This document shows, piece after piece, positions 1 to 10,200 of a DNA stretch of 64,000 bases; position 1 is the first letter of the stretch; each line of letters starts with the position of its first letter. The translations under genes were made by a program, and so were the position numbers. Source of the stretch: Flavobacteriales bacterium (GTDB taxonomy: Bacteria > Bacteroidota > Bacteroidia > Flavobacteriales_D > Parvicellaceae); NCBI GenBank assembly GCA_025210295.1, contig JAOASC010000002.1, positions 1 to 64,000 of the forward strand. Reading direction: 5' to 3'. The notes under the pieces were generated by a model. It was not told where the DNA came from. It ran no database searches and saw only the letters and a program-made list of their open reading frames with translations.

Positions 1-2
1 AA

Positions 3-2063
3 GCTAAAGTGTTGAATGTAACATCTGCTAATCAAATTACAGTAACACATAATGGAACTGTTATACCAGCTAGCTTTAACAATTCGACTAAAGAGGTCAG
101 TATAAATCAACCATTGATTAGTGGGAATAATGTATTCGTAGTAACAGGAACTAACAATGCAGGAGTAGATACTAAGTCAACAACTATTGTGTATAAAAAG
201 CCAGTAGCAATGCTGCCACCAGTAGTTAGTTTTATTAATCCTACGGTTTCGCCTTATACTGTTAATATGAGTAGTTTTACTGTAAATGCGAAAGTGTTAA
301 ATGTGACCTCAGCAAATCAAATTACAGTAACACATAATGGAACAGCGATACCAGTCTTTAACTTTAATACTAATACAAAAGAAGTTGTTATTAATAAGAC
401 GTTGGTAGCAGGCAATAATGTGTTTGTAGTAACAGGAACGAATAGTGCAGGTGTAGATACCAAATCAACAACGATTATCTATAGAAAGTTAGTCACTCTT
501 TTACCTCCTGTAGTTACATTTATAACGCCACAAGGAAATCCATATAATACTACAAATGCAAATGAAGTGGTGACAGCTAGAGTAGATAATGTGAACTCAC
601 AATCTCAAATTTCATTAACATATAATGGAGTGCAAACGAGTAATTTTAGTTATAACTCATCAACGAAGATGGTAACCTATAATGCAGCCTTAAATATGGG
701 GAGTAATACTCTTTCAGTAGCTGCAAGTAATTCATCAGGAACAGATAGTAAAAGCAAAACATTAATTCGAAAGAAGCCATGTGTAGCTCCAGTTTTGGCA
801 TATCAAATTCCATTACAAAGTCCACACAATCATGTAGGAAGAGATGGAAATATGGCATTTACATTTAGTTCAGCAAATATCACTTCTGTGAGTCAGATTA
901 GTGTTACGAACAACGGTTATAATGTCCATGTTAATCTAGAGCAGACAAATGGTAATATCTGGGGGACTGTTCCATTAAAAGTGGGAGCCAACAAATTAAT
1001 TGTTAAAGTGGAAAACGAATGTGGAAAAGCTGAAAAGGTGTTGGATGTTATGTATAAAGGAAACACTTCGAAGTTAGTTCCTCCAGTAATTACAATTCAA
1101 ACGCCGACGAGTTTCCCACATACAACAGCAGCAGCAAGTGTAACAGTTGTTGGAAAAATAGACCATGTTTCTAGTCAAAATAATGTACAGGTTACCATGG
1201 ATGGAACTAATATTCCGTTTACATACAATACAGCAACCAAGGTGTTGACAATCGTTACGAATTTAACAGTAGGTTCACATCAGGTTAGGGTAAGGGCTCA
1301 AAATAATTATGGTAATGATATGGAAGTCTTTGATCTGGTAAGAACTGGTCCTCAAATAAAAGCACCAATTGTACAATACACAAACCTTGGTAATGGAAAC
1401 TCTTATAGAAGTCCATTTGTTTCTCCTCAGAGAAGCTATACTGTTCAAGGAAGAGTTGTTAATCATCAAAATGTAACACTTAACGTTTACATGAATGGGA
1501 ATAGATTGTCGAACTATAGTTATAATGCAAGTACAGGTGTTTTCTCTATACCAGTTGCTTTTCCTCTTCAAGGACAAGGAACTCAACGAAGAGTTGAGGT
1601 GGAGGTGCGAGCTTCAAATAGTGCTGGGCAGCATGCTAAAAAAGGACATCTAGTGTATATGATTCAGAGCATATCAACAAATCCTAGTACAGGTAATGTA
1701 GGAAGTTCATCAACCCAAACGTATAAAAACTATATTTCAAAAGCAGATAGCTATTATAGAAAAGGAGAACTTAATCAAGCTAAGGTATATTATCAAAAGG
1801 CGGCTCAAGCTAATCCGAAAGCGAGTTTGCCAAAACAAAGGCTGGCTGAGATTTCAAAAAAGCTTAAAGCACAAAAGGAGGTCGCAAAACCAGTTGTAAA
1901 ACCGATAACAAAACCTGCCACTAAGCCAATAACAAAACCAACTGTTAAGCCAAATGCTTCTAAAGTAGAAACAAAACCAGCAGAAACAAAACCGGTTGTT
2001 AAACCTTCAGTGGAGCAAAAAGGAGTAAACAAGTGGACAACCAAGCCAATTGAGAAACCATAA
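3..2063 (+). CDS. Secreted Ig-like repeat protein with C-terminal TPR and Lys-Pro tail (5' end outside window)
   Basis: The reading frame is open to the window edge, so the start and any signal peptide are missing. About 686 codons remain. They hold six Ig-like units of 85-100 residues (the first one partial); most begin near a PPVV/PPVI motif and contain an xVTxNGT strand and an N-N-x-F/L-x-V strand. The first two visible units are nearly identical, offset by 285 bases, which points to recent duplication. After the repeats (about base 1720 on) comes a TPR-like helical pair around YYRKGELNQAKVYYQKAAQ. A Lys-Pro tail follows, with repeats of the kind KPxxKP, which may contact peptidoglycan or be disordered. 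No T9SS tail is visible at the C terminus, unlike several neighbours. A cell-envelope structural or adhesive role is inferred; no enzyme motif was seen. A strong terminator follows. Confidence 0.75.
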   Translation, partial: AKVLNVTSANQITVTHNGTVIPASFNNSTKEVSINQPLISGNNVFVVTGTNNAGVDTKSTTIVYKKPVAMLPPVVSFINPTVSPYTVNMSSFTVNAKVLNVTSANQITVTHNGTAIPVFNFNTNTKEVVINKTLVAGNNVFVVTGTNSAGVDTKSTTIIYRKLVTLLPPVVTFITPQGNPYNTTNANEVVTARVDNVNSQSQISLTYNGVQTSNFSYNSSTKMVTYNAALNMGSNTLSVAASNSSGTDSKSKTLIRKKPCVAPVLAYQIPLQSPHNHVGRDGNMAFTFSSANITSVSQISVTNNGYNVHVNLEQTNGNIWGTVPLKVGANKLIVKVENECGKAEKVLDVMYKGNTSKLVPPVITIQTPTSFPHTTAAASVTVVGKIDHVSSQNNVQVTMDGTNIPFTYNTATKVLTIVTNLTVGSHQVRVRAQNNYGNDMEVFDLVRTGPQIKAPIVQYTNLGNGNSYRSPFVSPQRSYTVQGRVVNHQNVTLNVYMNGNRLSNYSYNASTGVFSIPVAFPLQGQGTQRRVEVEVRASNSAGQHAKKGHLVYMIQSISTNPSTGNVGSSSTQTYKNYISKADSYYRKGELNQAKVYYQKAAQANPKASLPKQRLAEISKKLKAQKEVAKPVVKPITKPATKPITKPTVKPNASKVETKPAETKPVVKPSVEQKGVNKWTTKPIEKP

Positions 2064-2086
2064 TTTAAATTAGTCTATTTATAGCT

Positions 2087-2123
2087 AAAGCGTCTTATTA
2101 GAAATAATAAGGCGCTTTTTTTT
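2087..2123 (+). terminator. Intrinsic terminator after the Ig-like/TPR gene
   Basis: A 14-base-pair stem (2087-2100 with 2105-2118, one G-U pair) closes a GAAA loop and runs into eight T residues (2116-2123). It lies 24 bases after the stop codon. Confidence 0.85.
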
Positions 2124-2226
2124 GTAAGGAAATATATAAAATGGATACAGATAAGAATAAATGTTCATTCAAGATATAATGATTTTTCGTATATTGTCGG
2201 AATCCGAACCAAATAAAAATACACAC

Positions 2227-4374
2227 ATGTTTAAAATAGTTTCTACAAGTATAGTTTTTTTCTCTTCTATTTTGCTTTTCTCTCAGACTCATGACCATTC
2301 GTCTCATTTAGATCATTCAAATATGAGGGAAGGTGAACATGTTGAGTATTGTAAAACGCATAAGTTTTATGCTAAAATGATGGGGAATGCTGATTTTGTA
2401 CAACAAAATATTCTAGACCAACAAGCGTTAGCTCAGCAAGAACAAGTAATTGAACAAGAGAATTTAAATAAAGCGGGTACAGTCTATAAAATACCAATAG
2501 TGTTTCATGTCTTACACAATGGAGGTTCTGAAAATATTAGTAGAGCACAAATTATGGATGCTTTAAGAATATTAAATAGAGATTATAGGTTGCAGAATGC
2601 AGATGCAAACAATGTGGTAAGTGCATTTCAAGGAATGCCTACTGATATCGAAATAGAGTTTGTATTGGCTACTATAGCTCCAAATGGACAATGCTTTAGT
2701 GGGATAACAAGAACAATGTCTCCAAGAACTGAAGATACTGAAACAGACAATTATGATGGTGAAGACCAGGTAAATGCTATTGTTAACGGGAATGATGTTT
2801 ATCAAGGAATTTGGGATCCGTCAAAGTACTTAAATATATATATATGTAAATCTATAGGAGGAGCAGCAGGGTATACAACTTATCCATCTAATTGGAACTC
2901 GGGGGATATGGTTTGGAATGGTATTTTTGTTTTGCATAATTATGTAGGATCAATAGGGACTAGTTCAGCATCAACCAGTAGAACATTAACACATGAGTGT
3001 GGGCATTGGTTAAATCTAATTCACCCTTGGGGAAATTCAAATAACCCAGGGTTAGCATCTAATTGTAGTATTGATGACGGGGTTTCTGATACGCCAAATA
3101 CCAAAGGAGTTACTTCTTGTAATTTGTCTGAATCTAGTTGTGGTGTATTGGCAAATGTTGAGAACTATATGGATTATTCATACTGTTCTAAAATGTTTAC
3201 AGCGGGTCAAAGAACAAGAATGAGAGCAGCAATTACCTCTTCAGTTGCTGGAAGAAGTAACCTGTGGAAGACCTCTAATTTGAATGCCACTGGAGCGAAT
3301 GGTAATGCAGGGATATGTAAAGCTGACTTTTCTGTTGAAACGAAAGTGGTATGTGTAGGGACTACTATTGATTTTACAGACGATTCATACCATAACCCAA
3401 CAAGTTGGAGTTGGACATTCCAAGGAGGAACACCTTCTTCTTCTTCAACTCAAAATCCATCAATTACTTATAATACCCCAGGGATTTATCCTGTTTCATT
3501 GACAGTAAATGGTTCAACAGGATCTGCATCTGAAACAAAAACTCAATATATAAAAGTGGTTTCTGAAACAGGAATTCCTCCTATACAAGAAGGGTTTGAA
3601 TTTACGAATACAATACCATCGAATAATTGGTTTGTAGAGAATCTTGATAATGGAGTAACTTGGGAGTTAACAAATGTTGCTGCCGCATCAGGAAGTAATT
3701 GTGTGATGATCAATAACTCGCAAAATAATGAGGGAAGCATTGACGAATTAGAAAGTACTACCATTACTTTAGATTTAAATTTATCGGCAACTATTTCTTT
3801 TGATTATGCTTTTGCTAAGAAAAATAGCTCGAATAGTGATCGTCTATTGGTTAAGGTCTCTAACAATTGTGGTCAAACTTGGAATACGAAAAAGACCGTT
3901 TCAGGAGGAGTATTAGAAACAGCTCCAAATACTTCGGGTAATTTTGTGCCAGACGCTACACAATGGAAAACAGCAACAATTAACTCAAGTAGTTTAGTCA
4001 ATTACTTGGATAGCGATTTTAGAATGAAGTTTATCTTTGAACATGGAGGAGGGAATAACATTTATATTGATAACATTAATATAAGTGGACCAGTTTCTAT
4101 AGATGAAAATGAGTCGTTTAAAGAATTATCCATTTATCCAAACCCAGCAAAAGATGAGGTGAACGTTACATTTTCTGTAGAAAATAATCAAAGAGCAATA
4201 CGTATAGAATTGTTAGATCTTACAGGTAAAGTATTAGAAAGCGTTTACGAAGGTGGTTTACAGTTAGGTGAGCATCAATTTCAAGTCAATACCAAAAAAT
4301 ATGCAGCTGGTATGTATATCTTATCGTTTAACGATGGAGAAAATACAAAGTTAAGCAAACTGATTATTGAATGA
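2227..4374 (+). CDS. M43-family (cytophagalysin-like) zinc metalloprotease, T9SS type A substrate
   Basis: Secreted metzincin-type protease of 715 residues. The ATG at 2227 was chosen over the upstream in-frame ATG at 2161 because it begins a clear signal peptide (MFKIVSTSIVFFSSILLFSQ). The zinc-binding motif HECGHWLNLIH starts at residue 256, and the Met-turn NYMDYSYC at residue 313 (Met 315); both fit M43. The sixth position of the HExxHxxGxxH consensus is Asn instead of Gly, and the paralogue next door has the same change. A PKD domain follows (about 365-445, SWSWTFQGG), then a beta-sandwich region with many Asn and Ser. The last 80 residues are a type A sorting domain beginning IYPNPAKDE. 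The stop codon overlaps the next gene's start (ATGA), so the two proteases are probably translated together. Substrate unknown; extracellular protein degradation is inferred. Confidence 0.88.
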   Translation: MFKIVSTSIVFFSSILLFSQTHDHSSHLDHSNMREGEHVEYCKTHKFYAKMMGNADFVQQNILDQQALAQQEQVIEQENLNKAGTVYKIPIVFHVLHNGGSENISRAQIMDALRILNRDYRLQNADANNVVSAFQGMPTDIEIEFVLATIAPNGQCFSGITRTMSPRTEDTETDNYDGEDQVNAIVNGNDVYQGIWDPSKYLNIYICKSIGGAAGYTTYPSNWNSGDMVWNGIFVLHNYVGSIGTSSASTSRTLTHECGHWLNLIHPWGNSNNPGLASNCSIDDGVSDTPNTKGVTSCNLSESSCGVLANVENYMDYSYCSKMFTAGQRTRMRAAITSSVAGRSNLWKTSNLNATGANGNAGICKADFSVETKVVCVGTTIDFTDDSYHNPTSWSWTFQGGTPSSSSTQNPSITYNTPGIYPVSLTVNGSTGSASETKTQYIKVVSETGIPPIQEGFEFTNTIPSNNWFVENLDNGVTWELTNVAAASGSNCVMINNSQNNEGSIDELESTTITLDLNLSATISFDYAFAKKNSSNSDRLLVKVSNNCGQTWNTKKTVSGGVLETAPNTSGNFVPDATQWKTATINSSSLVNYLDSDFRMKFIFEHGGGNNIYIDNINISGPVSIDENESFKELSIYPNPAKDEVNVTFSVENNQRAIRIELLDLTGKVLESVYEGGLQLGEHQFQVNTKKYAAGMYILSFNDGENTKLSKLIIE

Positions 4375-6455
4375 TAAAAAGACGATATCTGATTATACTG
4401 ATTCTTTTTTTTTCTAGTGTAGGAGTTGCTGCTCAGTCTCATACACATCAATGTGGTTCGCACAAAATACTAAAGAAGAATATGGAGGATAGTTCGTTTG
4501 CAATGAGCTATCAAAGAGATCAGATCAAACTAAAACAAGATGAAAGTTTAGCAAAAGCTGGAACAGTATATAAAATTCCAGTTGTTTTCCATGTACTCCA
4601 TAATGGAGGTTCTGAAAATATTAGTAGAGCACAAATTCTTGATGGCCTAAGAGTACTAAATCGGGACTTTAGGAAGTTAAATGCTGATGCTAACTCTGTC
4701 GTTTCAGCATTTCAACACTTAATAGCTGATGTTGAAATAGAGTTTGTTTTAGCAACTAAAGCCCCAAATGGAGATTGTTTTGGAGGGATTACTCGTACTA
4801 AAACAGTGTACACTGTCGACACAGATGACGATGCGCATGATGCTGATGATCAAATAAATGCTGTTGTTAATGGAAATGATGTCTATCAAGGCTATTGGGA
4901 CCCGTCAAAGTACCTCAATATATTCATTTGTAAATTTTTGCCTTATAATGCAGCTGGGTATACCAATTACCCTAGTAGTTTTTATCATGGAGATATGTAT
5001 GGAAATGGGATTTTTATGCGTTCAGGGTATATCGGTGAAATTGGGACAAGTTCACCAATCACAAGTCGAACATTAACCCATGAATGTGGGCATTGGTTAA
5101 ATTTGGCACATACATGGGGATCAACAAATGAACCTGGTTTAAGTTCAAACTGTAGTACAGACGATGGTGTGTCTGATACACCTAATACAATTGGAGTGCG
5201 ATCTTGTAATTTACCAGAGTCTACTTGTGGAGTGTTAGCCAATGTAGAGAATTATATGGATTATTCATATTGTAGAAAGATGTTTACGCTTGGACAAAAA
5301 AGTAGGATGCGAGCGGCGTTACAGTCTTCCATTGCAGGAAGGAATAATTTATGGCAGACCTCTAATCTACAGGAAACAGGGGCGCTTGGTAATCCAGAAA
5401 TTTGTGTTGTTGATTTTTCTACCAATACTAAAGTTGTTTGTGTGGGGGGAACAGTTGAGTTTACTGATAATACTTATAATAGTCCAACAGCTTGGAATTG
5501 GACATTTCAAGGAGGGATTCCAGCATCTTCAACCAGTCAAAATCCTACAGTTACATATAGTACACCAGGAATTTACCCTGTTTCGCTTACTGCTTCAAAC
5601 TCGGTAAACGCACTAACTGAAGTTAAAACGCAATTGATAAAGGTGGTGTCAGAAACAGGTATAGCACCAATACAAGAGAGTTTTGAATATGTTAATGCGA
5701 TCCCTTCTGATCACTGGTTTGTTGAAAATCCTGACAATGCGATTACTTGGGAGTTGACGAATGGAGCTGCTGCTTTAGGAAGTCAGTGTGTCATGATTCA
5801 AAATGACGCAAACAATGCAGGAAATATAGATGAATTAGAAAGTACAACAATTACCCTGGATTTGAATTTGTCTGCTTCAATTTCTTTTGATTATGCCTAT
5901 GCAAAACGAGCAACTGAAAACAATGATCGATTGCTACTTAAAGTATCAAAGGACTGTGGGGAAACTTGGGTGACGAAGAAGATTCTTTCAGGGAGTATAT
6001 TGGAAACAGCTCCAACTACATGGTCAAGTTTTGTCCCAAATTCAACACAATGGAAAACAGCAACAGTAAGTTCAGGTAGTTTGGTGAATTACTTAGAAAG
6101 TGATTTTAGAATGAAGTTTATATTTGAAAGTGATGGAGGGAATAATATTTATATCGATAATATTAATATCAGTGGTCCTGTATCAGTAGAAGAAAGTGCA
6201 TTGTTAGAAGCGTTTTTAATTTATCCAAATCCAGTAGAAGATGAAGCAATAATCAGTTTTAAAGCAAATAATAAAGTTGATAATATAGATGTTTTGGATG
6301 TTGTTGGTAAAAAAGTCATGAGTTTGGATAATGGACAATTTGGAGATGGTCAACATCGTTATGTTGTGGATACTCAAAACTTTTCTTCAGGAGTATATTT
6401 TATCGTTGTGACAAAAGATAGTAGAAAAGAAGTTCATAAGTTTATGGTAAAATAA
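4371..6455 (+). CDS. M43-family zinc metalloprotease, tandem paralogue, T9SS type A substrate
   Basis: A 694-residue paralogue of the preceding protease with the same plan: signal peptide (MIKRRYLIILILFFSSVGVAAQ), protease domain with HECGHWLNLAH at residue 237 and Met-turn NYMDYSYC at 294, PKD domain, beta-sandwich linker, and type A tail from IYPNPVEDE. The catalytic cores are highly similar (for example VFHVLHNGGSENISRAQI is shared). The signal peptide region and the sorting tail have diverged more. The ATG overlaps the upstream TGA by four bases, typical of translational coupling. Both mature N termini are His-rich (SHTHQCGSH here), which may bind metal or be part of a propeptide. The duplicated pair could differ in substrate preference; this cannot be told from the sequence. 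Confidence 0.88.
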   Translation: MIKRRYLIILILFFSSVGVAAQSHTHQCGSHKILKKNMEDSSFAMSYQRDQIKLKQDESLAKAGTVYKIPVVFHVLHNGGSENISRAQILDGLRVLNRDFRKLNADANSVVSAFQHLIADVEIEFVLATKAPNGDCFGGITRTKTVYTVDTDDDAHDADDQINAVVNGNDVYQGYWDPSKYLNIFICKFLPYNAAGYTNYPSSFYHGDMYGNGIFMRSGYIGEIGTSSPITSRTLTHECGHWLNLAHTWGSTNEPGLSSNCSTDDGVSDTPNTIGVRSCNLPESTCGVLANVENYMDYSYCRKMFTLGQKSRMRAALQSSIAGRNNLWQTSNLQETGALGNPEICVVDFSTNTKVVCVGGTVEFTDNTYNSPTAWNWTFQGGIPASSTSQNPTVTYSTPGIYPVSLTASNSVNALTEVKTQLIKVVSETGIAPIQESFEYVNAIPSDHWFVENPDNAITWELTNGAAALGSQCVMIQNDANNAGNIDELESTTITLDLNLSASISFDYAYAKRATENNDRLLLKVSKDCGETWVTKKILSGSILETAPTTWSSFVPNSTQWKTATVSSGSLVNYLESDFRMKFIFESDGGNNIYIDNINISGPVSVEESALLEAFLIYPNPVEDEAIISFKANNKVDNIDVLDVVGKKVMSLDNGQFGDGQHRYVVDTQNFSSGVYFIVVTKDSRKEVHKFMVK

Positions 6456-6494
6456 TTTTGTTGTCAAGCCGTTATTGCTTTTAAATGTTACGTT

Positions 6495-7085
6495 ATGAAG
6501 AGTATTGTTTTATTTGTCGTTTTAGCTGTTCTTTCATTAAATATAAATGCTCAAGATAATGATGGATATACTTATGATGGAAACACTTCTAAAGTGGCTT
6601 TTAAAGATAAGTTGTTTACAGGTGGTAATTTTGGATTTAACATTAGTAACGGCCTAATGTATTTAGAGTTGGCTCCCATCTTAGGATACAAAGTTAGTGA
6701 TAACTTTTCTACCGGAATTTCAGGTAAATATTTGTATTGGGGACCTACCAATAGTAACTCCCCTTTTCTTTCCTATAAATACTATGGAGGAGGACTTTTT
6801 GGTCGTTATAGAATTTCTCCGTCTATTTTGGCTTCAGCTGAATATGAATTATTAAATGTTCAAGATTTAAATCCGAATAGTGGTTCTTATGGTGAACGAA
6901 CATTTAGTAATGTTTTTCTGTTGGGAGCAGGGTATAGTAATGAGATAGCCAATAACTTAAATGTACAGTTGTTTTTGTTGTATGATGTGATAGATGATCC
7001 TAATTCCCCTTATCGTTATAATTATATTTTCGGACCAAATGGTGTCCCTGTAATCTATAGGATTGGCTTTTCATTAGGTTTTTAA
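6495..7085 (+). CDS. Small outer-membrane beta-barrel-like protein
   Basis: A protein of 196 residues with a signal peptide (MKSIVLFVVLAVLSLNINAQ). It has alternating strands rich in Gly, Tyr and Ser and ends in Phe (GFSLGF), the usual terminal signature of outer-membrane barrels. Motifs such as GGNFGFNISNG and LAPILGYKVSDNFSTG resemble the short barrels common in Bacteroidota (outer membrane beta-barrel family, OmpW/OprF-like). It starts 39 bases after the second M43 protease and has no obvious promoter of its own, so it may share their transcript. Function unknown. Confidence 0.7.
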   Translation: MKSIVLFVVLAVLSLNINAQDNDGYTYDGNTSKVAFKDKLFTGGNFGFNISNGLMYLELAPILGYKVSDNFSTGISGKYLYWGPTNSNSPFLSYKYYGGGLFGRYRISPSILASAEYELLNVQDLNPNSGSYGERTFSNVFLLGAGYSNEIANNLNVQLFLLYDVIDDPNSPYRYNYIFGPNGVPVIYRIGFSLGF

Positions 7086-7120
7086 TTTTGATTATGTAAT
7101 GTGTTATTTATAGAGGTTGT

Positions 7121-7151
7121 TTGACTTTGCAACTTTTTTTATATAAATTTC
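7121..7151 (+). promoter_or_regulatory. Candidate Bacteroidota promoter for the amidase gene
   Basis: A TTG at 7121-7123 is followed after 20 bases by TAAATTTC at 7144-7151, one mismatch from the TAnnTTTG -7 element of Bacteroidota. It would place the transcription start near 7155, about 50 bases before the ATG at 7207. Confidence 0.4.
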
Positions 7152-7206
7152 GTCATCAATTTGAGTGTGTTCAAATTAGTTTCAGTTACATTAATCAAAA
7201 AAGAAT

Positions 7207-10200
7207 ATGAAAAAACTTTATTTTCTAATCAGCATATTTTTGTTGATAAGTGGAGGAATGTTTGCTCAAACAACTCCGGTTTTTAATACTTACCAACAGG
7301 AAATGAATGTTGCATATCAACAATACCCAAATATTCCTAGAGGGATGTTGGAGGCTGTGTCTTATAAAATGACCCATTTTAGCCATATCGATGAAACGAT
7401 GCCTCAAAGTTGTTTTGGTCTTCCAAGAGTCTATGGAGTTATGGGATTGACGGAAAATGGAGAGGGATACTTTAGAAGTAATTTAAATTTAGTTGCTCAA
7501 TTGTCTGGGTATACTGTCTCTGATATAAAGGCGTCTCCGCAAATTAATATATTGGCTTATGCAGCAGCATATAATCAGTTAATGATTGATATGGGGATTT
7601 CACCAACAGCTATTAATGAGCACGATCGTATCATTATTGAACTATCTGAAATTCCAAGAGATCATAATGTTGCCAACGATTTTGCTATGAATTCAAGACT
7701 TTATGGCGTGTTTAGTCTCCTAAAAGAATTAAATGTAGCAGCCTCTCCTAATGTAGATTTGGTTGCTATTTTTGGAGCCAATAACTTAAGAGTATTAAGT
7801 AGTGGAACCGTAAATCTTCAAGGAGGTGCGGTCAATTCTAGTTCAGGAACAAGTTATGTGCCTACTCAATTAAAGTCAAGTGAGTATGGTCCAGCTTTAT
7901 GGGTAGCCGCGCCTAGTTGTAATAAAAGTTCAAGAAGTGGAACAGCAATATCAGCTGTTACAGTTCATACGATTCAAGGTTCTTATGCAGGTGCTATTTC
8001 ATGGTCGCAAAACTGTAGTTCAAACGTATCTTATCATTATGTTGTCCGTTCTTCTGATGGTCAGGTAACACAAATGGTGTTAGAGGCAGAAAAAGCATGG
8101 CATGTTAGTTCAGCAAACCCTTATGCTATTGGTATAGAACACGAGGGGTATGTTTCTGATGCTTCATGGTATACCAATGCAATGTATACAAGTTCAGCTA
8201 ACTTATCAAGAGATATTACACAAAGTGGATATGGTATTTTGCCAATTAGAACGTATTATGGCGCATCTTCTGCTGGTTTAAACACATTAGGAGCTTGTAC
8301 TCAAATCAAAGGACATCAACATTTTCCTAACCAAACACATACTGATCCGGGAATTAATTGGAATTGGAAAAAATATTATAACCTAATTAACAATACAACA
8401 AATCCAACAACAGCAACAGCTGCTTCAGGGAATTATTTTGATTCAGGTGGGGCAAATGGAAATTATACTGATGATGAACGTACGTTGTATTTAATTCAGC
8501 CAACTGGCGCAAGCACAGTAACCATTAATTTTAGCGCATTTGATTTGGAAAACAACTGGGATTACCTGTTTGTATATGATGGGGCAACAACTAGTGCACC
8601 GTTATTAGCAACATTGACAGGTTCGAGTATCCCATCTTCAATTACTTCAACAGGGGGAAGTTTGTTAATAGAGTTTAGGTCAGATTGTGCAACAAGTAAT
8701 GCTGGATGGGCACTCTCTTGGAGTTCTAATGGAACAGGAGGGTCTCAAGATTTAGTGCCTCCAAGCTCTGTAGTTACCTCTCCAAATGTATGGGAAACAG
8801 CTGATTTTGTGGCTTCTTTTACCGATACAGATAATTCTGGAGGAAGTGGAGTAGGAGAGAAATATTATCAAGTGATTAATTACAATGGAACAGAATGGAG
8901 AGCAAATGATGGTAATGGCTTTTTGAAAGATAATTTTGAAACTGCGATTAATGGTGATTGGGCACAACAGGTAGGTACATGGAGTATTAGTAATAATGCA
9001 CTACAACAAACAGATGAAACAGAGTCTAACTCTAACTTGTATGCTTTACTAGATCAAAATATACACGATAAGTTTTTATACCATTGGTCTGCTCGAATTG
9101 AGGGAACAGGAACGAATAAAAGAGCTGGGGCTCATTTCATGTCAGATGATGGAGGGTTTACAAATAGAAAAAATTCCTACTTCGTTTATTTTAGAGCTGA
9201 TGATGATAAAATCCAAATATATAAAGTCACCAATGATGTAATCAGTTTAGAACATGATGTTCCCTATACTGTAAATGCTAATCAATGGCATGATATAAAA
9301 ATCACGTACGATAAAACAACAGGAGAGATAGATGTGTGGTTGGATAATGTTTTTGCAACAAGTTGGACAGATCCTAACCCTATTATTGGGGGAGATTATT
9401 TCTCTTTGAGAAATGGAAACTGTATTTATAAAGTTGATAATTTAAATGTCTACCATAACAGAGCTTCCAATGAGGTGGTTACAATTGGAGCTGCAAATAC
9501 TAATGATATCAGGTATCAAAACCCAGACCCTTCAACGTTTTCTGGCAAAGTTAAGTCTTTGGTAGTTGACAACCAGCATAATATTTCAACCGTGTCATCG
9601 AAGAATATTAATGTCGATTGGACAGCGCCATTAGATGTAACCAATTTGTTTGATGGTACAGGTGCAGATATTAGTAGTACTTCTAATAATACTCAGTTGT
9701 CGGCGAATTGGACGGCGTCTTCTGATCAACATTCAGGAGTGGCGAGATATTGGTATGCTATAGGTACTACTTCAGGAGGTACAGATGTTGTGAACTGGAC
9801 AGATAACTGGTTTAATACAAGTGTAACAGCTACTGGACTTTCACTAACACAAGGAACGACTTACTATGTGTCAGTTAGAGCAGAAAATGGAGCAGGTTTG
9901 TTGTCGAATGTAGTGAGTACAGATGGACAGATAATAGGAAACCCAACAGGGACTCCTGTATCTAATTTTACTGTGCCTAATACTTATGTTTGTTCTAATG
10001 ATTCTATCGCGTTGGTAAATAATTCAACAAATGCAACTTCTTATCTTTGGAGTGCTAATGGCGGAACGATTAATGCACCAACGAGTTCTAGCCCTTATGT
10101 TTCTTTTGCAACCTCGGGGAGCTATACGGTGTCTTTAGTGGCTACAGGCCCAGGTGGAGCCGATACATCATCTCAAACAATAACTGTAGTGGTTGATTCT

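Noticed and set aside
1805..2044. Long open frame on the minus strand opposite the Lys-Pro tail
   Set aside because: It mirrors the KP-repeat codons and produces a low-complexity hydrophobic peptide; no start context or family signal.
3..2063. T9SS substrate status of the first gene
   Set aside because: The C terminus is a TPR segment and Lys-Pro tail; no YPNP or gliding-type sorting motif is present.
2161..2226. Upstream ATG for the first M43 protease
   Set aside because: It would put 22 polar residues ahead of the signal peptide that begins at 2227.
4985..5242. Minus-strand open frame in the second protease
   Set aside because: It is antisense to the conserved zinc-site region and has no independent support.
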